This document shows positions 1 to 8,262 of a stretch of 17,834 nt of DNA, piece after piece (within the stretch, counting starts at the first letter, position 1; the number at the start of each line of letters is the position of its first letter). The notes under the pieces are model-generated. The model was not told the origin of the DNA, did no database searches, and worked only from the letters and a program-made list of their open reading frames with translations. This stretch comes from Spirogloea muscicola (taxonomy: Eukaryota > Streptophyta > Zygnematophyceae > Spirogloeales > Spirogloeaceae): assembly GCA_009602725.1 (NCBI GenBank), contig WELB01000197.1, forward strand, positions 138,342-156,175, given 5' to 3'. The translations under genes were made by a program, and so were the position numbers.

Positions 1-3000
1 CCTCCCCCTCCTCCTCCTCCGTCTCCTCCCCCCCCATCGCCTCTACCAGCGCCACCCACGCTATCCTCATCTCTCCCGCCGCAGTCACCCCCGCCATCGC
101 GCCCTCCCTCGTCTAGCGTGCTGCTGCCGTGCCCGCTGTGCCATGACGAGTACAAAGGCTCCAAAGGCCTGAAAATCCACATGAACACCTGCGGTCCGCG
201 CCACGCCAGCCTCGCCTGCTCGCCTCCCGCAACGATGCCGCCATCGCCGCACATTGCCTCGTCGACATCCTCCACTCCGCCATCGCTGCAACCTCCGTCG
301 CCAACCTCCTCGATGCCTGCGACGGACGCCGCGGCTGGCGCCCCTGCCTCCCCACCATCGCCGCCCTTACGGTCCTCTTCCCCGCCGCCCCCCTTGTCCC
401 CTCCACCAGCACCTTCGACATCGCCTCCTCCAACGACTCCATCGCCCCCCCCGCCTTCACCACCTCCGCCACCCCCCTCCTCAACCCCCACTGCCTCGCC
501 CGCGCCGCCGCCCCTGCCGTCGCCCCTACACCCGTCGCCACCGCCACCACCGTCGCCGTCGCCGTCATCGCCGTAGCTCCACCGTCCATCCCACCGCCGC
601 CACAACCACCGCCTCCGCCTCCTCTCTCGCTGCCGCCACCTTCCTCCCCACCGCCACCACGGACGCCTCCCCTCCGTTCCGCCCAGCACGCCTCCGCCTC
701 TGCTATGCCGGCACTGCCAGGGCCCCTGCACCCCCCGCCCGCAACTTGGCCCAACACGAGCTTGCCCGCGGCCGCTGCGACAATCAAGCGGAGCAGGCGC
801 GTCGCGCAGCACCTGCCGTCGCTCGCCGTAGCGGCCGCGGGAGGACTGTCCCACCGGGCCCAGCACAACCGAGCCGTCATCACTGGCAGTAGGCCGTGGA
901 CCTTGACCTGGCCGCGGTCTTCAGGCAGGCGGCGCTCCCCCTCGTCCGCCACGTTCCCCGCTGGGCGCGATCACACATCCGCCGCGCCCTCCGCCCCGTC
1001 CTTCTCCGCATCGCCGCCGACCACCGCGACCAAGCTGCGTGGACCATCTTCATCCTCTTCCCTCGCCTGCTCTTGAGCCGGGTGCCGCATGAGGGCTGCA
1101 GCCAGGGCCGCCAATCGCTTCTAGACCGCATCCACCTCGTCGAGAACGGGCGATGGGAGGAGCTCCTGGCGCAACACGACGCCGCAGTGGCAGCAGCCGC
1201 CGCCAGTCGCCACACCTGGCGTGGGGAGTCGTCGTCCAACAGGGCAGCGGCCATCCGACGTGCTCTTTGCTTTGGACATGCCAGCAAGCTCTCGCGGGCT
1301 GTGCAAGCACTGGAGGACTCTTCGCTGGCTCCACCGACCTCGACCACCAGACATGCCCTGGACGCCCTCCATTCTGAAGCCCGTGCCCCCTCCCCCCCCT
1401 GGCTGCCTTCCTTCGAGCCGCCCAAGGCAGTGACCCTCGACGCCGCAACCCTCTGCTGGGTACTTCAGAGCAGCCGCAGAGCAGCAGCAGGCGGCCCCTC
1501 TGGCATGCTCACGGAGCACCTCCGTGAGCTCTTCCTGGAGGGGAGGCCTCCGACTTCCAGGCGCTGCTCCAAGTCAGTCAGCTCGTGACCCAGGACAAGG
1601 TCCCTGCTGCTACCCGATCAGTGCTGTGCTCCAGCAACCTCCTCGCCATTGCCAAGGCCAATGGCGGAGTCCGCCCCATCGCCATCGGCGAGGTTCTGTA
1701 CCGACTGGTGGCCCGCGCGCTGTGGCGCAACATCTTGGGCCGGCGCAGACCCACCTTGGCCCACATCAATACGGTGCTGGGCTACGAAGCGGCGAGGAGG
1801 CTGTCGTCCACGGCGTCTGCGCGGCCCTGGATCCCCACCCTGAATGAATGGTCCTGGCGGTCGATGTGCAAAATGCTTTCAACAGCATAGAGCGCAACCC
1901 CATTGCCGAGGAGCTGCGAGCGGCCTTCCCTTCCCTCAATCCCTTCTTCCGCCTTGGCTATGGCCAGCCCAGCGACCTTCTGTGGAGGACAGGGAGTGGC
2001 GAGTTGAAGACGCTGCAGTCGAGGACGGGCACACGGCAGGGGGATCCTCTGGCAGGGTTCTTCTCTGCGCTGGCTCACAGCCGCGCTCTCAAGGCCACTG
2101 CGGCGGCGCACCCCGGCGTCCTCCTGCCGTCCTACGCCGACGACACCACACTCGTCGGCAGCCCAGGGGATGTGTTAGCAGCCACCGCCACCTTCCAGCA
2201 GCAGCTGGCCGCCCTAGGCATGACCATCCGGCCCGAAAAGTGCATTGCGTGGTCTCCGCATGGCCTCCCTGCCCCCTTGCCTCGGCCGCCTGGGTGCCAG
2301 ACTCCCCCAAGCGGCCTCACCATCCTAGGGGTCCCATTTGGCACGCCGTCGTTCGTCGACGGGCAACTGCGCGTCCGGCTCCAGGAGCACCTCCAGCCAG
2401 TGGCCTGCCTCCAGGAGCTGCAGGACATGCAGCTGGCGCTTGCCATGCTCACCAGATGCGTTGCGCAGTGTCCCCACTACCTGGCGCGGACGACCCCTCC
2501 CTGCCCCAAGGTGCTGGAGGCCTACACCGGGTTCGACGCGGGTGTCCTGGAGGGTGTGGCGGCCCTCATCCACCACACTGGCTTCCTCGACTCGCCAGCT
2601 GCGACGATCCAGGCCACTCTGCCCCCTGGCCAGGGTGGCCTTGGCTGCCGCTCGCTCGCGCGCGTCTGCAGGCCAGCATTCCTTGGCAGTTGGGCCCAGG
2701 TCGCCACGTCGGTGGCGCAGCGCTTCCTCCATGGTGGGCGGCCCCTTTTGCAGCAGGTTGTGGTGGAGGTGGCGACCGGCTCGTTGCCTGTTCAGGTGGC
2801 GCTCCGCTCAGCTCAAGACGGGTTACTTGCGGAGCACCCTGCCCTTGCAGAGAGCGTGGTCCCGTTTGCCCACCTTGCCCATACCACCGACTCGCAAGCG
2901 CAGGCGCGCTACATGGCGGCAGTCAACAAGGCCTCCTTCACGGCCACGCTGCAGCTCCTCCCTGCAACCGACATGCGCGGCCATGCTCGGCTGCTGTCGG

Positions 3001-3822
3001 CCGCCTCCCCCGGCGTGGCAGCCTGGCTCTCCGCGCTCCCCCTGTACGACGCCCTCAGGATGCCTGATGAGCTGTTCCGTACGGCCATCCATCATCTGCT
3101 GGGCCTCCCCCCGCCCTGCCTGCTGGGCGTGCTGCAGTGTGAATGTGGGGAGCGGTTGACGGACCCGGCGGAGCTGGCGGCGCATCTCCTCCGCTGCGAC
3201 ACTGGAGGCGAATGTACAGCGGCTCACGATCTCCTGCGTGATGCGATGTTCAGCATCTTTCAGGAGGCCGGCTACTTGGTGGCTATGGAGAACCCTTCCG
3301 TCATGCCAATCCTCCGGAGGGCTGACAGATTCCACATGCGCCCTGTCGACTTGGTGGCGTCCACGCCGGGCGGCGGCGCGCGCATTATCGCTGACGTGGT
3401 CACAACTTATGTGGTCGACCACTCCAACCCGGGGCTCTCTGCCTCGCGGGCTGGCCACGCTGCGGCGAAGGCCGCTCGCAGCAAGGCGGCCAAACACGCC
3501 GACCACCCGGCTGCAGATGCGTTCGTCCCCCTGGCTGTGGACGTGCACAGGGCATTCGGGTCCCAGTGGCTCGACCTGCTGGCCAGGCTTGCACGGGGCG
3601 CTGTGTCCCGCAGGCGCGGTGAGCCGGCTGACTTCAAAGCCGCTGGCTCGTGGGCTCAAGTGTATCGTGTGAGATTGATAGCATTCCCTTCAGCGGTCCA
3701 TAGCCCACGCTCTGCATCTGCGTGCTGGCCATGCTCTCGCTGCGGCCTCCGGCTTTCTTCAGGGCGATAGTTTTCCGGCAGCTAGTCTGTCGCATCTGAG
3801 ACTCCTCACTCGTAGCTACTGA
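1..3822 (+). pseudogene. Retrotransposon polyprotein: zinc finger, reverse transcriptase, zinc finger, RLE; frameshifted
   Basis: Frame 1 is open from the window edge to 576. It is Pro/Ser-rich, with a finger C-x2-C-x12-H-x3-C at 130-192. Pro-rich coding seems to continue in frame 3 (577-885), then frame 2 (896-1550, including GPSGMLTEHL and an AAWT...LLPR-like block), then frame 1 (1552-1790, with GGVRPIAIGEVLYRLVAR). Frame 3 runs from the in-frame TGA at 1845-1847 to about 3680, and frame 1 ends at 3822. Reverse transcriptase motif A is AVDVQNAF (1857-1880), motif B is GTRQGDP, and YADD is at 2133-2144. A C-x-C-x12-H-x3-C finger lies at 3138-3197. The RLE has D at 3348 and D at 3393 (D-x14-D), followed by K-x2-K-H-A-D-H-P. 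At least five frame breaks plus one stop make it a pseudogene unless the sequence is error-rich. The protein ends LLTRSY. Confidence 0.85.
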
Positions 3823-3919
3823 GTGATCCATCCTCCCCCTGTTCTGGCATAGCATCTTCAGGCCCCTTTGTAGCTGCTAAACGCTTGTAGGCCCCTCCGA
3901 ACCTTTGTCAATTCTTTTT

Positions 3920-3939
3920 GGGCTGGCTTTTTGCAGCCC
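3920..3939 (+). repeat. 3'UTR hairpin of element A
   Basis: GGGCTG and CAGCCC arms (6 bp) enclose an 8-nt loop in a T-rich context. A diverged form of the family box follows (CCCATTGGGAGTGCCACTT). The same hairpin and box recur in almost every retroelement 3' end in this window. Confidence 0.7.
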
Positions 3940-3959
3940 TTGCCCCCATTGGGAGTGCC

Positions 3960-4147
3960 ACTTCTTCCCCTGCCACAGCCACTGCCTTCCCTTGTGCTCA
4001 CCCGTGGTTACTAATGTTACTTTAGGCACTTTAGTTTAGGTCTCCGTATGATGTAGCCTTGTTTACTTTGCCCTAGACTCTGCCTGAACAATCACTTGGC
4101 TTGCATTGGCCTCCCTTTCATTTCATGCGCCCCGCGCGCCTTCTCTC
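3960..4147 (+). mobile_element. 5'-truncated retroelement tail: ORF end plus 3'UTR (repeat copy R1)
   Basis: The reading frame ends V-L-T-R-G-Y-TAA at 3994-4014, which is the same C-terminus as the other copies. About 130 nt of 3'UTR follow. The 3997-4147 stretch recurs with high similarity at 4727-4876, including the shared words TTTGCCCTAGACTCTGCCTG and CATTTCATGCGCCCCGCGCG. Almost nothing of the ORF upstream of the last residues remains. It therefore looks like a severely truncated insertion joined directly behind the 3'UTR of element A, in the same orientation. Confidence 0.6.
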
Positions 4148-4159
4148 TCCTTTCCCTTT

Positions 4160-4744
4160 GAAATACTATATTTGGAATGTGCGAGAGGCGGGATATCATC
4201 GGGCGATGGAGGTGTCCGGCATCAAGCCAATCTCCTCAAGGCGCAGCAAGCCACACTTGCGGCGTCTGGACGTGGTCGCCACACCCCGGGGTGGTGGGCC
4301 TCGTCTGCTCTTGGACGTGGTACTGATTGGCGCATGCAAGGCTGGCGCACCCACGTCAACCATGTCTGGCTGGGTCACGTCCAGCGCGGAGCGCAAGAAG
4401 GAGCAGCACTACCAGGACCATCCCCGAGGGAACCATCTTCACCCGTGTGCCATGCTTACCTACGAATGCTACGGCGTGAAATGGTCCTCCCTGATCCAGC
4501 ATCTGGCCCGGCTGGTTGATGCGCGTAGTCGAAGTCGGGGGGGCAGCTTGGGCCACTCCAGCACTTCACAGGCTTAGGTGCGTATTATAGAATGCGGCTC
4601 TTGCTTAGTTTGCAGCGCTCGCAAGCCTTGGCTCTTCATCAACGTGCAGGGCGCGCTCAAAGTCAGGCCTCCAGCTTTCGTGGCTGCGCTCCAGCTCCCC
4701 AAGTTAGCTTGTCAGATTTGTTTGTACTCACCCGTGGGTTCTAA
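4160..4744 (+). pseudogene. Retroelement RLE domain and C-terminal tail fragment
   Basis: The frame open across 4101-4577 contains EAGYHRAMEVSGIKPI followed by RLDVVATPRGGGPRLLLDVV. This aligns with the RLE core of element A and keeps the D-x14-D spacing (first D in RLDVV, second in LLDVV). Further on, KEQHYQDHP matches the family K-x2-K-Y-x-DHP block. After a frame change near 4580 the tail resumes, with LLSLQRSQALALHQRAGRAQS and SLSDLFVLTRGF ending in TAA at 4742-4744. At least one frameshift and the missing upstream domains make it a dead, 5'-truncated copy. It belongs to a subfamily distinct from element A, sharing its 3'UTR with the fragment at 3960-4147. Confidence 0.7.
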
Positions 4745-4876
4745 TGTCACCATAGGCACCTTGTTTAGGTCTCCGTATTATGTAGCTTTGTTTAGTTTGC
4801 CCTAGACTCTGCCTGAACAATGTATTGGCTTCAATTGGCCTCCATTTCATTTCATGCGCCCCGCGCGCCTTCTCTC
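4727..4876 (+). repeat. 3'UTR repeat copy R2
   Basis: A second copy of the 3997-4147 sequence. It begins inside the last codons of the ORF (CTCACCCGTGG) and ends in the same GCGCCCCGCGCGCCTTCTCTC stretch. Substitutions are scattered. The two copies bracket the RLE-tail fragment at 4160-4744. Confidence 0.75.
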
Positions 4877-4888
4877 CCGTTTCGGACT

Positions 4889-4902
4889 GGCTGTTCACAG
4901 CC
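4889..4902 (+). repeat. Degenerate 3' hairpin
   Basis: GGCTGT-TC-ACAGCC forms a perfect 6-bp stem right after repeat R2. Its position matches the 3'UTR hairpin of the other copies. Confidence 0.45.
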
Positions 4903-4924
4903 CCCGTCCCATGCTGACTCGCCA

Positions 4925-5235
4925 GCCGCCAGCGCAGGTGTTTCGTAGCGCCTTGCCCCAAGCGGTACTTGGCCCATCAGCTTTGCAAGCTGGCTGAGCT
5001 CTAGCTGCTGCCTCTTTCCGTGTTCTAGCTGCTGCCTCTGGCTTCGCCAAGGGGAGTGCTTGCCGGCAACAATTCATTCAGACTTACAGCTGCTTACTAG
5101 GGGTCACGAAGTGACCATCCTTCGTGGTACTTGCTTAGCAATCGAATACTTCGCTTTAGCGCTTTCTGCCCCTTCGAACCTTGTCAGTGCATTTCGGCAT
5201 ATGGCTTTCACACGCCTCGCCCCCTGTATATGAGC
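4925..5235 (+). pseudogene. Retroelement C-terminal tail relic with 3'UTR
   Basis: Translation gives AQVFRSALPQ, then ALQAG-stop-ALAAAS, then after a frame change SDLQLLTRGH at 5078-5107. These match the SLAQVFR, LHLRAGRALAAAS and SDLxLLTRGY blocks of better copies. The stop codon after the terminal residue is lost (CACGAAGTGA in place of TAC-TGA), and an internal stop and frameshift are present. About 120 nt of unique 3'UTR-like sequence follow. It is probably an old insertion. Confidence 0.55.
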
Positions 5236-5294
5236 TTAATCCTCTCACAGCATTGCTTTACGTCGGATGAGCTGTTTCTCCCTACAACCTAGTA

Positions 5295-5542
5295 TAGACG
5301 CAATGTTTTGATATGCTCGCGAGGAGGGTATCCTCCGGCGATGGAAATCTTGGGTATCAGGCCCGTCACCCAGGAACGTGGCAAGCCGTACTTGAGGCGT
5401 CTGGATGTTGTTGCCATCCCCCTGGAGCGGTGGCGGCGGGCATTGCCTCCCACAGTTACATTTGATTGTCTTACACACGGTTCACTGGCTTGCTTTAGCC
5501 TCCCTCTCATTCCACACGCACCACGCGCCTACTCTCCTCAAA
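5295..5542 (+). pseudogene. Retroelement RLE fragment joined to 3'UTR repeat copy R3
   Basis: GGYPPAMEILGIRPV...RLDVVAIP is clearly related to EAGYHRAMEVSGIKPI...RLDVVATP in the 4160-4744 fragment. It breaks off before the second catalytic Asp. From about 5481 to 5537 the DNA matches the end of repeats R1 and R2 in diverged form (TTCACTGGCTTGCTTTAGCC, CACGCGCCTACTCTCC). The tail part of the ORF is therefore deleted between the RLE core and the 3'UTR. Confidence 0.6.
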
Positions 5543-5602
5543 GTTGTATAGATTGACGCTTTCCAATGGGGGTCGCAGAAGGGGGTTAAATGTCTCCACC
5601 TT

Positions 5603-5621
5603 GGCTGGCGCTTCCCCAGCC
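5603..5621 (+). repeat. 3' hairpin relic, downstream limit of the first retroelement pile
   Basis: GGCTGG...CCAGCC (6-bp perfect stem, 7-nt loop). This is the last recognisable retroelement signal before the gene-poor stretch. Confidence 0.5.
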
Positions 5622-5625
5622 GCTG

Positions 5626-6324
5626 CTGACTTGGTCGAAGCGCTTCACTTACCGTATGTGAGGTCGAGGCCCTTACATCATCTGCTCGTAGGATGAAAGC
5701 GTTGAACGCGATTGATGACATACTTGTGGCTAGCGGCCAGCCTCACGAACGGCTTCACGACTGCCTCTCAGACCATTGCATTGTCTTGCTTCGCTGCTCC
5801 AAAGCCAGACATAGTCCTTTGTAAGGTCGCCGCCGCGATGACTGCCATCAGCAGGAGATCAGGCCGGCCAGCTCCATGTTAATGCTCTTAAAGGCACTCG
5901 GCTCCTTGGAGGCTGATGATTGGGCAACCCTCTGATTATGAGGCTTGTTCTTGTCAATCTGCATCGTGACACGAGTACGAAGGAATCCATCCAGCTTGCA
6001 AGAGTCTACCTTTGTGGAGGTGAAGGTGTATGCGTGCACTACTATGTAAAGGTGAGGCAAAATTGGCTCAAAATGGCCACTTGGACTAGATCTAGCGACG
6101 ACACTTTGTGGTGTACAAGGTCTTGCGAGACCCAACCTACAATGGAAATAAACTCAGCTAAGTGGGGCTCTGGGGTTAGCTGGGGACCCCTATGCATACA
6201 GTCATTCGTTGATTATGATGGTATAATAAACCTGGACGAATGGAGCAACTGCAGCCAACAAAACAGATGCAAAGCCGGACTACCCCAATCCTGAATCAAG
6301 CATTGAAGAGCCCTGCTCTGGGCC
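5626..6324. other. Stretch without a recognisable gene
   Basis: About 700 nt of lower GC than the exons. It probably contains the 3'UTR of the TVP38 gene, whose stop codon is at 6325. A 43-codon + strand ORF at 5694-5825 and a 95-codon - strand ORF at 5848-6135 show no motif I recognise. The final part of the latter (KNKPHNQRVAQSSASKEP) could be a diverged exon, but nothing supports it. Confidence 0.5.
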
Positions 6325-7866
6325 TCAGTCAGTCGGCCCGTCCAAGAACATACGCTTAGGACTTGTGGCACCTGGCTTTTGGCCTGTGCTAACTGATGGC
6401 GTGTCCTCCACAGTCATCCGAAAGCTATCTTCGTCTTCCAACCAGCCGGCGGCTTTAGAAGACAAGGCATCCTCCGAGTGGTCAACACTTCGCTGCCATG
6501 CAGTTCTGTCCTCATCGGCGCTGTGATCGTTTCCGCCGAACATCTGGACGCGCTCCTCCGCTTTCTCCATCTCCAGCTCCCTCAGCGCGCGCCTGCCATA
6601 CACTGTCGCCGTGATGGCCACACTGACTGCCACCAGCAGTCCGACGCACTCATACACAATCTCCACTGGCGTCATCTTCCGCCCACTGCGCTGGGTGAGG
6701 TCCGCAAGGAGCTTTCCACTGCCACCAAGAAGCAGCAGGACAAAGATGAGACTAGGATGACTTGATGGTTGCTTTGAGCTAAGCAAGAGCTCAATTACAC
6801 AAGCACCTCCATAACCAGCTTGCTCACCAGTACAAGGTCAAAAAGGCCTCAGGGACCATGCCGAGCATGGAGCCAGCAATGTAGGGTCCGTAGGGGATGC
6901 GTGTCGCAGTCACGGCGTAATTGAAGAGCGGGTAAGGGAACGGGGAGACGCGCAGGATGGCGATAAAGCGGAATTGCTGCCACCACCCGCCGGCCTCGGC
7001 GAGGCGAAGCACTGCGGCCTCCTTGGGCCGCTTGGCCAGCCACGCCTGAACGCGGGTGTGGAGGAAGCGGCGGCCGACGTAGAAAGGCAGCGTCTGGCCG
7101 GCCAGCGTGCCGAGCATGATGAGGGGGAAGCCGCCGGCGTAGCCGAACGTGGCGCCGAGGAGCCACATGACGGGTGTCGACGGCACGAGGAACGCCGGGA
7201 AGAGCGCTAGGCAGAGCACGCCGACCGCCGCCTGCCATGGCCGGCTCAGCACCCGCGCCTCCCAGTCGAGCAGCGGGATCACGACCTGCGCGAATTGCAG
7301 ACCCACTAATAAGTAGAGCTTTATAAGTGAGTGGCCACAATTACCTAATCAGTCATATGGTAAAATTGACGCTGTGGCCACTGTAGGAGCAAAACCCATT
7401 TTCTCACCTGCTGCAGGAAGACAGGGCCGACGACGAGGACGAGTGCCGCGGCGGCGGTGAGGAGCAGGGCGACGAGGAGCGAGTAGCCGGCGCAGCGCCA
7501 GAGCTGCCACAGGGCCGGCGGCGGGCGGACGGGCTCGAGGAGCTCGAACGCCTCGAGCGCGGGGTCGCTGGCGGGACCGCCGGGCATCTCTGGCAGGAGC
7601 GGCGGCGGCGCCCGCGGAGCGCTGCTGCCTGCCGATGCTGCAAGCTCATGAGCCCAACTGACATCAAACACCCTAGACCCTAGACCCAAAACATGGCCAG
7701 TGTCATGCCAACTTGCAGAGCTCTGTGATGGCGCAGCGCCCACTTGGGTCGTCTCGGACAAGACGGTGGTCGAGAGCTCGGGGCCCGGCTACTGCGACCA
7801 CCGTGGGCTGCGGCGGAGACCGCAGAGCCGGCAAGCCTGAGTCTGCACGACGAAGCTGCCAGCCAT
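6325..7866 (-). CDS. TVP38/TMEM64 family (VTT-domain, formerly SNARE_assoc) membrane protein, spliced
   Basis: A multi-pass membrane protein of the DedA/VTT superfamily. Eukaryotic members act in the endomembrane system, and the exact activity of plant and algal members is not settled. Secure exons on the - strand are: up to 7408 (from about 7660), with one TM segment (AGYSLLVALLLTAAAALVLV); 7285-6828, holding the VTT core with PSTPVMWLLGATFGYAGG, LPFYVGRRF and the signature FIAILRVSPFPYPLFNY; and 6718-6325, with MTPVEIVYE, a last TM segment and a hydrophilic tail ending GPTD. Introns 7407-7286 and 6827-6719 are GT-AG and keep frame. The 5' end is unresolved. An ATG at 7866-7864 opens 25 codons to a stop, so at least one intron between about 7800 and 7660 is needed. 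A TATA-like TTTAAATAT lies about 110 nt upstream of that ATG. Confidence 0.8.
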
Positions 7867-7966
7867 CCCTGGGCTGTGACTAAGGCGGGGCGATGGAGGC
7901 GAGGATGGAGGCAACCGGGTTGTGAGAGAGTGAGAGGAGCGAAGCAGAGGCGAAGGCAAAAAACGA

Positions 7967-8007
7967 AAGCGGCTGCTGATATTTAAAAATCGGCTGTAAA
8001 CTGCCAG
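7967..8007. repeat. 41-bp target-site duplication, left copy
   Basis: It matches 9308-9348 at 40 of 41 positions (the only difference is A/C in CTGTA[A/C]ACTGCCAG). The core is GATATTTAAAAATCGGCTG. The similarity stops abruptly at both ends. The two copies bracket the - strand retroelement insertion exactly. Confidence 0.85.
7968..7995 (-). promoter_or_regulatory. Putative TATA-like promoter element of the TVP38 gene
   Basis: Read on the - strand this holds ATTTTTAAATATC, about 110 nt upstream of the candidate start codon. It lies inside the 41-bp direct repeat, so a second copy sits at about 9309-9336 on the far side of the retroelement insertion. Function is inferred from composition and position only. 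Confidence 0.3.
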
Positions 8008-8063
8008 CCAGATGCATACAGGTGTTCATGACGGAGCCAAAGGCTAGGCAGACACGGGCGCCC

Positions 8064-8140
8064 TCAATACCCCCGAGTCAGCAGTAGGAAGTCAGATGAG
8101 CTGAGGGGAGGAAGAGCAACCCCGCTGCGCAAACCAGAGG
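8064..8140 (-). pseudogene. Second retroelement tail inside the insertion
   Basis: The last 14 codons read L-S-S-S-D-F-L-L-L-T-R-G-Y-stop (8105-8064). Upstream coding is lost within about 40 nt, where the hairpin and box of the preceding copy begin. It is the older partner of a nested pair that moved as one unit. Confidence 0.65.
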
Positions 8141-8166
8141 AAGAAAGTGCTCGCCCATTGAGAATA

Positions 8167-8187
8167 GGGGCTGGAACAACCAGCCCG
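8167..8187 (-). repeat. 3'UTR hairpin of the minus-strand insertion
   Basis: In element orientation GGGCTGG-TTGTT-CCAGCCCC, followed by CTATTCTCAATGGGCGAGCA. This is the canonical form of the family 3' hairpin and box. Confidence 0.75.
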
Positions 8188-8262
8188 AAAAAGAATGAAC
8201 AGAGTACGAGAAGGGGGCCAGGGGAAGCGCTAAGTAACAGAAACAAAGCTGCTACGAGACAC

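Larger units (their letters stand above)
1..3990 (+). mobile_element. RLE-class non-LTR retrotransposon, nearly complete, decayed (element A)
   Basis: A single-ORF non-LTR retrotransposon copies its RNA into a nicked chromosomal target (target-primed reverse transcription) using its own reverse transcriptase and endonuclease. The visible order is an N-terminal C2HC finger, a long Pro/Ser-rich stretch, reverse transcriptase, a second C2HC finger, then a restriction-like endonuclease. This is the arrangement of the early-branching R2/NeSL/CRE-type clades. I see no apurinic endonuclease domain, although the 5' end lies outside the window. The ORF stop is at 3820-3822, followed by about 100-170 nt of 3'UTR with a GGGCTG...CAGCCC hairpin at 3920-3939. 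No poly(A) tail follows. The 3' limit is blurred by another fragment that begins near 3960. Clade assignment beyond RLE-type is not possible by eye. Confidence 0.85.

Noticed and set aside
113-952. Long - strand open frame (Gly/Ala/Arg-rich)
   Set aside because: It is the complement of the Pro/Ser-coding, GC-rich + strand retroelement N-terminus; low complexity and no domain.
1844-3067. 407-codon + strand frame overlapping the reverse transcriptase
   Set aside because: Composition is Pro/His/Arg/Cys-rich and motif-free, while the overlapping frame from 1848 carries YADD, the C2HC finger and the RLE. It is a GC-driven shadow.
2823-3659. 278-codon - strand frame opposite the RLE region
   Set aside because: Antisense shadow of the endonuclease domain; no recognisable motif.
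1-3990. Identity with the Chlorella LINE Zepp
   Set aside because: Clustered nesting is similar, but Zepp-type elements belong to the L1-like, apurinic-endonuclease group, whereas this ORF ends in a C2HC finger and a restriction-like endonuclease.
5848-6135. 95-codon - strand frame downstream of the TVP38 gene
   Set aside because: No ATG-supported start, no homology recognised, and its position fits 3'UTR or spacer; reported only as part of the spacer.
6849-7340. 163-codon - strand frame over the TVP38 exon
   Set aside because: Alternative frame of the VTT-domain exon; the neighbouring frame has the family signature and consistent splice sites.
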